Below, one piece after another: positions 27,210-36,881 of a stretch of 64,000 nt of DNA; position 1 is the stretch's first letter; each line of letters begins with the position of its first letter. This stretch comes from Kordia sp. (GTDB lineage: Bacteria; Bacteroidota; Bacteroidia; Flavobacteriales; Flavobacteriaceae). Where the stretch lies: the NCBI GenBank assembly GCA_002733415.1, contig NVVR01000007.1, positions 62,001-126,000 on the forward strand, read 5' to 3'. A program made the position numbers and the translations under genes. The notes beneath the pieces are model-generated. The model did no database searches. It worked only from the letters and a program-made list of their open reading frames with translations, and was not told the origin of the DNA.

Positions 27210-30200
27210 ATGAAAAAACTAACCATACTATTAACTATTCTATTAGTTTCTTGTGCTACATACCAAGAGCAAGTTGATAATCAAATTAATCAATCGTTAA
27301 CTAAAACGACAAGCGAATTATCTCATCGATTTTATTTCATTGGTGATGCTGGTAATGCTGAATTAAATGAAAGTACATTACCATTATTATCTTTACAAAA
27401 AAAGTTGCAAGAAGCTCCGGTCAACAGTTCTGTTATTTATTTAGGAGATAATGTATATCAACACGGATTGCTAAAAAAAGATACAGAAGGATATGATTTG
27501 GCTGCTCATCGGTTGCAAACACAGGTAGATGCTGTTAAAGGATACAAAGGAAGAACAATTTTTATTCCTGGAAACCATGATTATCATAGTGGCGGAATAA
27601 AAGGATTAAAGCGTCAAGAAAAGTATATAGAAGACTTGTTGGGGAAAGGTAGTTTTTTACCAGAAAATGGGTGTCCAATAACTAAAGTTAAGGTGTCAGA
27701 CGAGGTAGTTTTACTCGTAATTGACACGCAATGGTATTTAGAAAATTGGGATGATAACCCAACCATTAATGACGATTGTGATATCAAAACAAGAAAGGAT
27801 TTCTTTTTAGAGTTCGAATCATTAATTAAAAAGAATAGAAATAAAACTACGATTGTGGCGCTGCATCACCCTTTGTATACAGACGGTGCTCATGGAGGAC
27901 ATTTTTCTGCAAAACAGCACATATCTCCTAATAACAGGTTTCCACTACCAGTTATTGGAACCATCGGTAATTTTATAAGAAAAACAGGAGGGGTTTCACC
28001 TCAAGATACTCAAAACAAGAATTATCGTTATTTAATTAACCGGATGACTACAATGGCCCAAGAAACGGAGCGTGTTATTTTTGCTTCTGGACATGAGCAT
28101 AGTTTACAGTATATTGAAAAAAATAATATAGTACAATTGGTTTCGGGTTCAGGAAGTAAAGTTTCTGGAGTAAAAAAATCTAGAGAAAGTAATTATGCTT
28201 TTGCTACTTTAGGTTATGTGGTTTTAGATGTTTTTACTGACGGAACTACCCAAGTTAAGTACATTCAAACAAATATTGATACTGATAAAACTATTTTTAG
28301 TAAAGAAATATATCCGCCGTATAAAAACAAGGGATTGAAAATATATCCTGAAATTACAGAAAGGAATAAAAAAGCATCTGTTTATGATCCAGAAGCAACT
28401 CAAAAAAGTGATTTTTATGAACGCTTACTTGGAAAACATTATCGAGAAGAATACGGAACAGAAATAGAAGCTCCCATAGCGAATTTAGATACTTTGCATG
28501 GCGGATTGTCTACTGTGAAAAGAGGAGGCGGAAATCAATCCGTTTCTCTACGTTTGGTTGATAAAAAAGGACAACAATGGGTAATGCGAGCTCTAAAGAA
28601 AAATGCTACTCAATTTTTGCAAATTAACGCCTATCAACAAAAATATATTAAAGAAGATTTAAAAGGTACATTTATAGAGTCGTTTATTGAAGATGTTTAC
28701 ACCACAACACATCCATATGCATCATTTATTATACCTATACTGTCTGAAGCAATTGAAGTGTATCATACCAAACCAAAATTATTTTATGTACCTAAACAAA
28801 ACGCTTTAGGAATTTATAATGATGATTATGGTGATGCGTTGTATATGATAGAAGAGCATGTTGGCGATACACAAACAAACCGCTCTAATTTCGGAAGTCC
28901 GGATGATATTATAAGTTCATTGGACCTGTTTGAGAAATTACATAAAAGCCCAAAACATCAGGTTGATGAGAAAGCATATATAAGAGCTCGTTTGTTTGAT
29001 ATGATATTAGGCGATTGGGATAGGCATCAGGACCAATGGCGATGGAGTAAATTTGAAGGAGATGAACAGCATAGCTATAAGCCAATTCCTAGAGATAGGG
29101 ATCAGGTATTTGCAAATTATGATGGAGGGGTATTACGAATCATGACTAGGTTGTTGCCTACGGTAAGAAAAATGCAAACCTATAAACAAGAAATCAGAAA
29201 TTTAAAGTGGCATAACACCAATGGGCGTCCAGTTGATATGAAGTTGTTAAAATCATTAACGCTAAAAGATTGGTTAATTGAGGCACAGTTTATAAAAGAT
29301 AATTTAACAGATAAAGTAATTGAAAAAGCATTTAGTCAATTTCCTGAGGAAGTTCAAAACAAAAGTGTCGATGAAGTGAAACAGGTTTTAAAGTATAGAA
29401 GGAATAAAATAGAAGAAATCGCATCAGGGTATTACAAAATCTTAAATAAATCGGTAATTCTAACGGCTAGTGATAAGGACGATTATATTGTTGTTACTCG
29501 ACAAGATCAAGGAAAAACAAAAATTCAATTTTATTATAAAGATAAATTAAACTTTGAAAGAGTTTATGATAAAAGTAAAACTAAAGAAATTTGGTTGTAC
29601 GCTTTAGATGGAGAAGATACTGTTGTAGTTAAAGGAGAAAGTAATGCATACATAAGAGTAAAAATAGTAGGAGGGCAGAATAATGATTCTTTTGATATTA
29701 AAAATGGGAAAGCAATTACTATTTACGATTACAAAAGCAAGAAGAATGATATAAGTAAAGCTAAAAAGGCTAAGGTTAGGTTGTTGGATGACTATGAAAC
29801 TAATACATACGATTATTATAAGCGGAAGGAAGTAGTACATCAGTTATTGCCGGTGTTTGGAGTGAATAAAGATGACGGGTTGTTTGTAGGATTAAATAAA
29901 ACAATGTGGTATAAAAACTTACGTCAAGCACCTTTTTCACATAAGCATAATATAAAAGCTAGTTATTTTATATCAAATGGGGGTTTTGATTTGGGGTATT
30001 TAGGAGAATATGGGAATATTTTTAATAAGATGAATATTACGTTTGGGGTAGAATATACAAGCCCGAATTATGCAACTAATTTCTTTGGGCGTGGTAATGA
30101 AACAAAAAACGAAAAAGAAGATGTAGCCTTTAATAGAGTAAAATTGGCTCGGTTTAAAACTAGTTTGGGAATTGTTAAACATGGTAAACAAGGAAGCGAA

Positions 30201-30866
30201 TTAAATTGGATAGCAACTTTTGAAAGTAATAGAGTAGAGAATACTCAAAACAGATTTATTGGTGCTGTAGAGGCTGGAACTAATATATTTAAAAGGAAGA
30301 GTTTTATAGGTTCAGAAATTAGTTATCGTTTTAAAAATTATAATGATCCTGCTTATCCTACTTTAGGTATGGATTTCCAATTAAAGGCTGGTTGGAAATT
30401 TAATTCAGAGGATATGAAACAGAGTTTCGGGTATATAGTTCCATCGTTTAGTTTTATCCATAAGTTGACTAATAATGAGCGGTTAATATTGGCTAGCAAA
30501 ACTAAAGCTCATATAATGTTTAGCAAGCATTTTGAATTTTATCAAGGAGCCACTATTGGAGCGAATGACGGATTAAGAGGGTTTCGTTTTCAAAGGTTTA
30601 CCGGAAGCACCTCTTTTTATAATAGCATGGACATTCGTTATAATTTTAGAAAATTTAAATCAGGATTTGCGCCCATGAATTTAGGGTTTTATACCGGATT
30701 AGATATTGGTAGAGTATGGTTGCAAGATGAGTCTTCTAAGAAATGGCACAATTCATACGGTGGTGGATTATGGTTAAAAGTAGCCGAAATAGCAACAGCA
30801 AACTTAGGAGTTTTTAGTTCATCAGAAGACACCAGAATCTCATTTGGTTTAGGTTTTGGGATATAA
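27210..30866 (+). CDS. Giant outer-membrane lipoprotein: metallophosphoesterase + kinase-like region + beta-barrel
   Basis: The 1218 residues begin with a lipobox (LLVSCAT, Cys15). Residues 40-310 are a calcineurin-type phosphatase: GDAGN (45-49), LGDN (79-82), GNHDY (121-125), HHPLYTDGAHGGH and SGHEHS. Residues about 430-760 look like a HipA/FAM20/CotH-style kinase fold: WVMRALKK (about 460, ATP-Lys-like), ILGDWDRHQDQWRW (about 600) and PIPRDRDQVF (about 625). From about 880 to the aromatic end there are amphipathic strands of an outer-membrane barrel of the Omp85/surface-antigen kind. Substrates unknown. It stands alone, preceded by REP-like palindromes. The kinase reading is motif inference. 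Confidence 0.78.
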   Translation: MKKLTILLTILLVSCATYQEQVDNQINQSLTKTTSELSHRFYFIGDAGNAELNESTLPLLSLQKKLQEAPVNSSVIYLGDNVYQHGLLKKDTEGYDLAAHRLQTQVDAVKGYKGRTIFIPGNHDYHSGGIKGLKRQEKYIEDLLGKGSFLPENGCPITKVKVSDEVVLLVIDTQWYLENWDDNPTINDDCDIKTRKDFFLEFESLIKKNRNKTTIVALHHPLYTDGAHGGHFSAKQHISPNNRFPLPVIGTIGNFIRKTGGVSPQDTQNKNYRYLINRMTTMAQETERVIFASGHEHSLQYIEKNNIVQLVSGSGSKVSGVKKSRESNYAFATLGYVVLDVFTDGTTQVKYIQTNIDTDKTIFSKEIYPPYKNKGLKIYPEITERNKKASVYDPEATQKSDFYERLLGKHYREEYGTEIEAPIANLDTLHGGLSTVKRGGGNQSVSLRLVDKKGQQWVMRALKKNATQFLQINAYQQKYIKEDLKGTFIESFIEDVYTTTHPYASFIIPILSEAIEVYHTKPKLFYVPKQNALGIYNDDYGDALYMIEEHVGDTQTNRSNFGSPDDIISSLDLFEKLHKSPKHQVDEKAYIRARLFDMILGDWDRHQDQWRWSKFEGDEQHSYKPIPRDRDQVFANYDGGVLRIMTRLLPTVRKMQTYKQEIRNLKWHNTNGRPVDMKLLKSLTLKDWLIEAQFIKDNLTDKVIEKAFSQFPEEVQNKSVDEVKQVLKYRRNKIEEIASGYYKILNKSVILTASDKDDYIVVTRQDQGKTKIQFYYKDKLNFERVYDKSKTKEIWLYALDGEDTVVVKGESNAYIRVKIVGGQNNDSFDIKNGKAITIYDYKSKKNDISKAKKAKVRLLDDYETNTYDYYKRKEVVHQLLPVFGVNKDDGLFVGLNKTMWYKNLRQAPFSHKHNIKASYFISNGGFDLGYLGEYGNIFNKMNITFGVEYTSPNYATNFFGRGNETKNEKEDVAFNRVKLARFKTSLGIVKHGKQGSELNWIATFESNRVENTQNRFIGAVEAGTNIFKRKSFIGSEISYRFKNYNDPAYPTLGMDFQLKAGWKFNSEDMKQSFGYIVPSFSFIHKLTNNERLILASKTKAHIMFSKHFEFYQGATIGANDGLRGFRFQRFTGSTSFYNSMDIRYNFRKFKSGFAPMNLGFYTGLDIGRVWLQDESSKKWHNSYGGGLWLKVAEIATANLGVFSSSEDTRISFGLGFGI

Positions 30867-30870
30867 TTGC

Positions 30871-31440
30871 TTAGAAGGTTAATGTTATTTCTAAATCAAA
30901 TTCATCATTAATAGCTTTGTTTTTTAGGTTTTGAAAAAAACTTGTAGACCTATATTTAATGTTATAGTGAGTACGATTAACGTTCAACTTTGCAGTAGCA
31001 GTATTATTTTTAATATTCATGTTAAAGGAAATTGGTTTAGTAATCCCCTTAATAGTTAAATTTGCCGTTATAGTATAGGAGCTTTCAGTTTTTAATACTT
31101 CAGTAAAAGTTAATTTTGAAGTGGTATGGTTTTTTACATCAAAGAAATCATCGCTTTTTAAATGCTTGGTCAGAAATTTCTTTTTCATTCCTTTTTGATC
31201 ATCTACAGTTAAGCTTGTCATGTCAACAATAAACGTACCTCCAATAAGGATGTCGTTTTCAAACTTCAGAACACCTTCTTTCAGGAGTATGGTTCCGTGA
31301 TGCTCACCAGTAACTTTGTAAGCATTCCATTTAATAACACTTTCTTTTACGATAATATCTTTTGTGATAACCGATGTAAACGCTAGTGAAGTAATCGCAA
31401 AACATAAAATCACTCTAAAAAACAACTTTTTATTATTCAT
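30871..31440 (-). CDS. YceI family periplasmic lipid-binding-like protein
   Basis: Secreted lipocalin-like barrel of 189 residues that in the family binds polyisoprenoids. It has an N-terminal signal sequence (FFRVILCFAITSLAFTS). VIKWNAYKVTGEHHGTI, GTFIVDMTSLTVDD and HLKSDDFFDVKNH are the family blocks in the usual order, ending DEFDLEITLTF. It converges with the giant phosphoesterase gene, with 4 bases between stops. Confidence 0.88.
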   Translation of the reverse strand: MNNKKLFFRVILCFAITSLAFTSVITKDIIVKESVIKWNAYKVTGEHHGTILLKEGVLKFENDILIGGTFIVDMTSLTVDDQKGMKKKFLTKHLKSDDFFDVKNHTTSKLTFTEVLKTESSYTITANLTIKGITKPISFNMNIKNNTATAKLNVNRTHYNIKYRSTSFFQNLKNKAINDEFDLEITLTF

Positions 31441-31556
31441 CTCTTTTAATATTAAATTAATATAAAAATCCTTAAACGATTTGAGTTTAAGGCATAAGAT
31501 TTTATGGAGATAAATTTTAGTCGAAAATAATTCAATAAGCTTTCAGGATTGAGTGC

Positions 31557-32339
31557 TTATTTTGAAATGCTGTCAAAAGATGTTTTAATCCCTTTGATTA
31601 ATGCAGAGCTAAACCCTTGGTGCTCCATTTCGTTTAAACCAGCAATAGTACATCCTTTTGGGGTAGTTACTTTGTCAATTTCAGCTTCTGGATGATTTCC
31701 TTTTTGTAATAATAACTCACTAGCTCCTTTTACGGTTTGTGTAGCTATTTTAGTAGCAGTTTGTGCATCGAAACCTATTTCTATTCCACCTTGTATCATA
31801 CCACGTATGAAACGCAACACATAAGCAATTCCACAAGCTCCTAAAACAGTAGCGGCATCCATCAAGGCTTCGTTAATTTCAATTGTATCTCCTAGTGAGT
31901 TGAATATAGTAGTTACTACTTTTAAATCTTCTGTAGATGCGTTATTTGACGCTAAACAAGTCATTGATTCATTCACTGCAGCTGCTGTATTCGGCATAGC
32001 TCTAACTATTGAGGGAACATTAGTTAAGTTTTCTTCAATTTGTGCAATTGAAAAATCACTTACAACAGAAATAAGGATTTTATCAGCTGTGATTACGGAG
32101 TCAATTTCTTGCAATATTTCAGCAATTTTATAGGGCTTAACTGCAATAATTACCACTTGAGAATTTTGTGTAGCCTCAATGTTGTTGTTGCTAACGTGAA
32201 CCCCTTTTTCTTTTAAATTATTTAATAATTCAATTTTATTACGGGTAATAGTAATGCTTTCTGGGGTGTAGTTGTTTTCTAACAAGCCTTGAGCGATAGA
32301 TTTTCCTAAATTACCTCCTCCTAAAATTGCAATATTCAT
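31557..32339 (-). CDS. proC: Pyrroline-5-carboxylate reductase
   Basis: Last step of proline synthesis: NAD(P)H reduction of pyrroline-5-carboxylate. The Rossmann motif is AILGGGNLGKSIA (residues 3-15), AVKPYKIAEIL follows, and the C-terminal signature is MDAATVLGACGIAYVL with EIDKVTTPKGCTIAGLN (about 225-241). The length of 260 is normal. It is monocistronic as far as visible. Confidence 0.93.
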   Translation of the reverse strand: MNIAILGGGNLGKSIAQGLLENNYTPESITITRNKIELLNNLKEKGVHVSNNNIEATQNSQVVIIAVKPYKIAEILQEIDSVITADKILISVVSDFSIAQIEENLTNVPSIVRAMPNTAAAVNESMTCLASNNASTEDLKVVTTIFNSLGDTIEINEALMDAATVLGACGIAYVLRFIRGMIQGGIEIGFDAQTATKIATQTVKGASELLLQKGNHPEAEIDKVTTPKGCTIAGLNEMEHQGFSSALIKGIKTSFDSISK

Positions 32340-32538
32340 TGTGAATAGTATTAATGAACAGCAAAGAAACGGAATTATTTGTTACGAACTGATGGATAAA
32401 AAAACTTTCAGAATTCATTAAGAATTATGAGCCACGCCAGGTGGTAAATTTAACAAGGATTGTTTCGAACTAAAAAGGCTATTGATTAATTCATGTCCAG
32501 TGTGTTATGTCGAGGGACTTTTTTTTGAGATAGTATTA

Positions 32539-33597
32539 CTAATACTGATATGTAATTGCATTAATATTCATTCCTGCTCCAACACTAGCAAACATAATAA
32601 TATCTCCTTTATTTAAGTTGTGATTTTTATAGTTTTCTTTTATCACCATGTCAAACAAAGTAGGAACTGTTGCTACAGAGCTGTTTCCTAGTTCATCAAT
32701 ACACATAGGCATAATGTTTTCAGGAATTTCAGTTTCGTATAGTTTATAAAAACGTTCAAGGATGGCCTGGTCCATTTTTTCATTTGCTTGATGAATAAAT
32801 ATTTTCTTTAAGTCTTTAATGTCAGTACCGCTTTTTTCTAAGCAAGATTTCATTGCTAATGGAACGTTGTTTAAAGCAAATTCATAAATTTTACGACCAA
32901 GCATTTTGATGTAACGAGTATCTGAATCATTTTCGTTATCATTTGTTTCACCAAAGTAGATGTATTGCGATTCCTCAAAAGTATGACTTGCAGCTTCGTG
33001 AGAAAGAATACCTTTTTCCTTTTCTGATATCTCTAATATAGTTGCTCCAGCACCGTCAGAATAGATCATAGAATCTCTATCTGAATGATCTACTACTCTT
33101 GACAGTGTTTCTGTTCCAATTACCAGGCATTTTTTAGCAATCCCCGATTTCATAAACGCATGAGCATGAATCATTGCTTGTACCCATCCTGGACATCCAA
33201 ACAATAAATCATAAGCAACACAACTAGGGTTTTTAATGCCTAAATTATGTTTTATTCTTGATGCCATACTTGGTACTGTATCACATTGAATATTTCCATG
33301 TTTTACATCTCCATAATTACTGGCAACAATAATATAATCTAATTCTTCTGGATTGATATTAGCATCAGCGATTGCTTTTTGTGCAGCAATAAGACCTAGG
33401 TCAGAAGTAACTTGATTTTCTTCTGCATAACGTCTTTCTTCAATACCTGTAATAGCTTTGAATTTTTCAATAATAACTTCATTTTTTTGTTTGAAAGCAG
33501 AGCCATCTGCATTCAAAAATTCAGATTGAATAAAATCCTCATTTTTTCTAATGATGTTAGGAACATAAGATCCAGTTCCAGTTATTTTGATATTCAT
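32539..33597 (-). CDS. 3-oxoacyl-ACP synthase III-like ketosynthase
   Basis: Thiolase-fold ketosynthase III family enzyme. The start at 33597 (MNIKITGTGSYVPN) is preferred over an upstream ATG at 33633 that overlaps the promoter -7 element. Catalytic triad: Cys in YDLLFGCPGWVQAM (about 135), His in FIHQANEKMDQAIL, Asn in ELGNSSVATVP. The active-site surroundings differ from primary FabH, and the 352-residue length suggests a secondary KAS III acting on a special acyl substrate. Confidence 0.85.
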   Translation of the reverse strand: MNIKITGTGSYVPNIIRKNEDFIQSEFLNADGSAFKQKNEVIIEKFKAITGIEERRYAEENQVTSDLGLIAAQKAIADANINPEELDYIIVASNYGDVKHGNIQCDTVPSMASRIKHNLGIKNPSCVAYDLLFGCPGWVQAMIHAHAFMKSGIAKKCLVIGTETLSRVVDHSDRDSMIYSDGAGATILEISEKEKGILSHEAASHTFEESQYIYFGETNDNENDSDTRYIKMLGRKIYEFALNNVPLAMKSCLEKSGTDIKDLKKIFIHQANEKMDQAILERFYKLYETEIPENIMPMCIDELGNSSVATVPTLFDMVIKENYKNHNLNKGDIIMFASVGAGMNINAITYQY

Positions 33598-33630
33598 AGG
33601 TAAACGTATTAAGGGTAGTCTATAAGAGGG

Positions 33631-33638
33631 CAAATTTA
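33631..33638 (-). promoter_or_regulatory. Candidate promoter -7 element for the ketosynthase gene
   Basis: On the minus strand this reads TAAATTTG (TAnnTTTG), 33 bases before the chosen start at 33597. It also argues against the upstream ATG at 33633. Confidence 0.4.
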
Positions 33639-33732
33639 CTTAATATTATTTTACTAATACCTTGTTCTATAGTAGAAAAGCGTCATTTTTATGATATACT
33701 CAAAAAAACACAATGAAATAAAGGATAATAAA

Positions 33733-33768
33733 TAAAAAAAGCCTCACAATTGACTTGAATTGTGAGGC
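33733..33768 (-). terminator. Intrinsic terminator after gcvP
   Basis: GCCTCACAATT and AATTGTGAGGC form an 11-base perfect stem with loop CAAGTC on the minus strand, followed by a seven-T tract. It lies 88 bases after the gcvP stop. Confidence 0.88.
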
Positions 33769-33855
33769 CTTTATAAAATGAATATTTAGAAATGTATTGT
33801 TTTTTTATTTAAAAAAAATAACAATTAACATTCGTTAATCAATAATCAATAATCA

Positions 33856-36705
33856 TTATGCTTCTGCATATGCTTCAATACCAATACAACTACAAATTAG
33901 GTTTCTGTCACCATAAGCATCATCTACTCTACGTACAGTAGGCCAGAATTTGTTTTCAGCGATATAATCTAGCGGAAATGCAGCTGTCTTTCTTGAGTAA
34001 GGTAAGTTCCACTCGTCAGCCGTTAACATTTCTTGAGTATGTGGAGCGTTTCTTAAAGGGTTGTTTGGATTGTCTATGGTCGCTTCAGCAATTTCTTTTC
34101 TAATAGAAATTAAGGCGTCACAAAAACGATCCAGCTCCGCTAAGTTTTCTGATTCTGTTGGTTCAATCATGATTGTTCCAGCAACTGGGAAAGATACTGT
34201 AGGTGCATGGAAACCATAGTCCATTAAACGTTTAGCAATATCACTTGCTTCAATACCGTTTTGTTTAAAATCTCTACACTCAATAATCATTTCGTGAGCA
34301 GCACGTCCCATTTCACCTGTGTATAAGGTATTGAAATACCCGCTTAAACGCTCTTTAATGTAATTGGCATTTAAGATAGCGTTCATAGTAGAGTTTTTTA
34401 GTCCATCAGGTCCTAACATAGTAATGTATCCGTAAGAAATCAAACATGCTAAAGCAGAGCCCCAAGGAGCTGCAGAAATAGCGGTGATCGCCTGATCTCC
34501 CCCAGTAGCAATTATTGGGTTAGTAGGTAAAAAAGGAACTAATTGTGGAGCTACACATATTGGTCCAACCCCTGGTCCACCACCACCATGAGGAATAGCA
34601 AACGTTTTGTGTAAGTTTAAGTGACAAACATCAGCACCAATAGTTGCAGGATTTGTTAATCCTACTTGTGCATTCATGTTAGCACCATCCATATATACTT
34701 GTCCGCCGTTATCGTGAATTATTTTTGTGATCTCACAAATGGCTCTTTCAAATACTCCATGAGTAGATGGGTAAGTTACCATTAGTGCAGATAAATTGTC
34801 TTTATGTAACAATGCTTTTTCTCGTAAATCAGCTACATCAATATTTCCTTTTTCATCCGTTTTAGTAACAACAACTTTCATTCCTGCCATAACTGCAGAT
34901 GCAGGATTAGTACCGTGTGCAGAAGAAGGGATTAAACAAATATTTCTGTTTTGATCTCCTCTAGATTTGTGATATGCTCTAATGACCATTAACCCTGCTA
35001 ACTCCCCTTGAGCACCAGAATTCGGTTGTAAAGATGTTCCTGCGAAACCAGTAATAACATTTAATTGATGCTCTAAGTTTTTAAGTACTTCTTGGTATCC
35101 TTGTGCTTGTTCTAAAGGTACGAATGGGTGAATGTTCCCCCAATTTGGATTGCTTAATGGCAGCATTTCTGAAGCTGCATTTAGCTTCATAGTGCATGAT
35201 CCTAAAGAAATCATAGAGTGATTTAATGATAAATCTTTACGCTCCAATTTCTTGATATAACGCATCATTTCTGTTTCAGAATGATGTGTATTAAAAACTT
35301 CATTGTCTAAAAACGAAGTGTTTCTTAATAAGTTATTTGGAATACTATCTGCTTCAATAAATTCAGTAACTGAAGTAGCGTTTATATTTAAAGCAGTAGT
35401 AAATACTTCTAAAATAGCGTTGATATCAGTTAAACTAACTGTTTCATTTAACGAAATAGAAAGTGTATCAGCATCAATATAATTAAAGTTAATTTGAGCA
35501 GCTTCAGCAATAGGTTTGATTTTATCAGCAGGGACTTTTAGGGTAATAGTATCAAAGAAAGAAGTGTTAGTTTGCTCAATTCCTAAATCGGTTAACGCGT
35601 TTGCTAAAGTAACAGCCGATTGATGTACTTTATTAGCGATGTATTGCAATCCTTCTTTACCATGGAATACAGCATACATACCCGCCATAACAGCTAATAA
35701 TACTTGTGCAGTACAGATGTTAGAAGTTGCTTTTTCACGTTTAATATGTTGCTCACGAGTTTGTAAAGCCATACGTAATGCACGTCCGCCATCTCTATCC
35801 TGAGTTACTCCAATGATACGTCCAGGAATACTTCTTTTATATTTGTCTTTAGTAGCAAAATATCCTGCATGAGGACCTCCGTATCCTAACGGAATCCCGA
35901 AACGTTGTGTAGTACCTACAACAACATCAGCTCCAAATTCCCCTGGAGCTTGTAATTTTACTAATGATAAAATATCAGCAGCAACTGCTACTTTTATATT
36001 GTTTGCGTTTGCGTTTTCTACAAAACCTTTATAGTCGTTTACTTGTCCGTGTTTTCCTGGATACTGTAAAATAGCGCCAAAAAATTCTTCTGAGAAATCA
36101 AAATTTTCATGGTTTCCAATAACTAACTCAATCCCGATAGGAGTAGCTCTTGTTTGTAAAACCGATAGCGTTTGTGGTAATATTTCTTCAGAAACAAAAA
36201 ACTTACAAATATTCGCTTTTTTCTGAGCTCTTTCACGAACATCAAATAACAAAGCCATAGCTTCAGCTGCAGCTGTACCTTCATCTAATAAAGAAGCATT
36301 CGCTAATTCCATTCCTGTTAAATCAACTACCATAGTTTGGTAATTTAATAAAGCTTCTAAACGTCCTTGAGCAATTTCTGCTTGATAAGGAGTGTAGGCA
36401 GTATACCATCCCGGGTTTTCTAAAATATTACGTAGTATAACACTCGGTACAATAGCTTCGTTATATCCTAAACCAATATAGGTTTTAAAAACACTGTTTT
36501 TAGCAGATAGTTCTTGAATATGATTTAAGTATTCATATTCACTTAAAGCTGGTGGTAAATCTAAATCATTTTTTAAACGAATATCATCTGGGATGGTTTC
36601 GAAAATTAACTGGTCTAAGCTATCTAAACCAATAGCTTTTAAAATGCTAGCACGGCCTTTTGGGTTTGGCCCTATATGTCTTAATTGAAATGAATCTGTT
36701 TTCAT
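33856..36705 (-). CDS. gcvP: Glycine dehydrogenase (decarboxylating), P protein of the glycine cleavage system
   Basis: PLP enzyme decarboxylating glycine and loading the aminomethyl group on the H protein. It is the long single-chain form. The start is set at 36705 (MKTDSFQLRHIGPN), giving 949 residues; an upstream in-frame ATG at 36756 would precede the promoter -7 element. The PLP-Lys lies in HLNLHKTFAIPHGGGGPG (about residue 700). LGSCTMKLNA and the C-terminal EPTESE are conserved. No gcvH or gcvT nearby, as usual in this group. Confidence 0.95.
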   Translation of the reverse strand: MKTDSFQLRHIGPNPKGRASILKAIGLDSLDQLIFETIPDDIRLKNDLDLPPALSEYEYLNHIQELSAKNSVFKTYIGLGYNEAIVPSVILRNILENPGWYTAYTPYQAEIAQGRLEALLNYQTMVVDLTGMELANASLLDEGTAAAEAMALLFDVRERAQKKANICKFFVSEEILPQTLSVLQTRATPIGIELVIGNHENFDFSEEFFGAILQYPGKHGQVNDYKGFVENANANNIKVAVAADILSLVKLQAPGEFGADVVVGTTQRFGIPLGYGGPHAGYFATKDKYKRSIPGRIIGVTQDRDGGRALRMALQTREQHIKREKATSNICTAQVLLAVMAGMYAVFHGKEGLQYIANKVHQSAVTLANALTDLGIEQTNTSFFDTITLKVPADKIKPIAEAAQINFNYIDADTLSISLNETVSLTDINAILEVFTTALNINATSVTEFIEADSIPNNLLRNTSFLDNEVFNTHHSETEMMRYIKKLERKDLSLNHSMISLGSCTMKLNAASEMLPLSNPNWGNIHPFVPLEQAQGYQEVLKNLEHQLNVITGFAGTSLQPNSGAQGELAGLMVIRAYHKSRGDQNRNICLIPSSAHGTNPASAVMAGMKVVVTKTDEKGNIDVADLREKALLHKDNLSALMVTYPSTHGVFERAICEITKIIHDNGGQVYMDGANMNAQVGLTNPATIGADVCHLNLHKTFAIPHGGGGPGVGPICVAPQLVPFLPTNPIIATGGDQAITAISAAPWGSALACLISYGYITMLGPDGLKNSTMNAILNANYIKERLSGYFNTLYTGEMGRAAHEMIIECRDFKQNGIEASDIAKRLMDYGFHAPTVSFPVAGTIMIEPTESENLAELDRFCDALISIRKEIAEATIDNPNNPLRNAPHTQEMLTADEWNLPYSRKTAAFPLDYIAENKFWPTVRRVDDAYGDRNLICSCIGIEAYAEA

Positions 36706-36743
36706 TTTCTTCGAGGTTAAATATGTTGAGTTTTTAATGGAAG

Positions 36744-36751
36744 CAAAAGTA
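36744..36751 (-). promoter_or_regulatory. Candidate promoter -7 element for gcvP
   Basis: On the minus strand this reads TACTTTTG (TAnnTTTG), 38 bases before the chosen gcvP start. A matching -33 is not clear. Confidence 0.4.
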
Positions 36752-36869
36752 CACATAAATTCAAAAAAATAATACCCATTTATATGTATTTATTAACCAA
36801 GAATGGTTAACAGTAACTTTTTTAGTAAAATTTGATGAATTAAGTAAAATATCACAGATTTTAAAGCCG

Positions 36870-36877
36870 TATTTTTG
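36870..36877 (+). promoter_or_regulatory. Candidate -7 element directly before the UbiA-like gene
   Basis: TATTTTTG matches TAnnTTTG and ends only 4 bases before the GTG at 36882, implying a leaderless or nearly leaderless mRNA if it is used. Confidence 0.35.
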
Positions 36878-36881
36878 TGTT

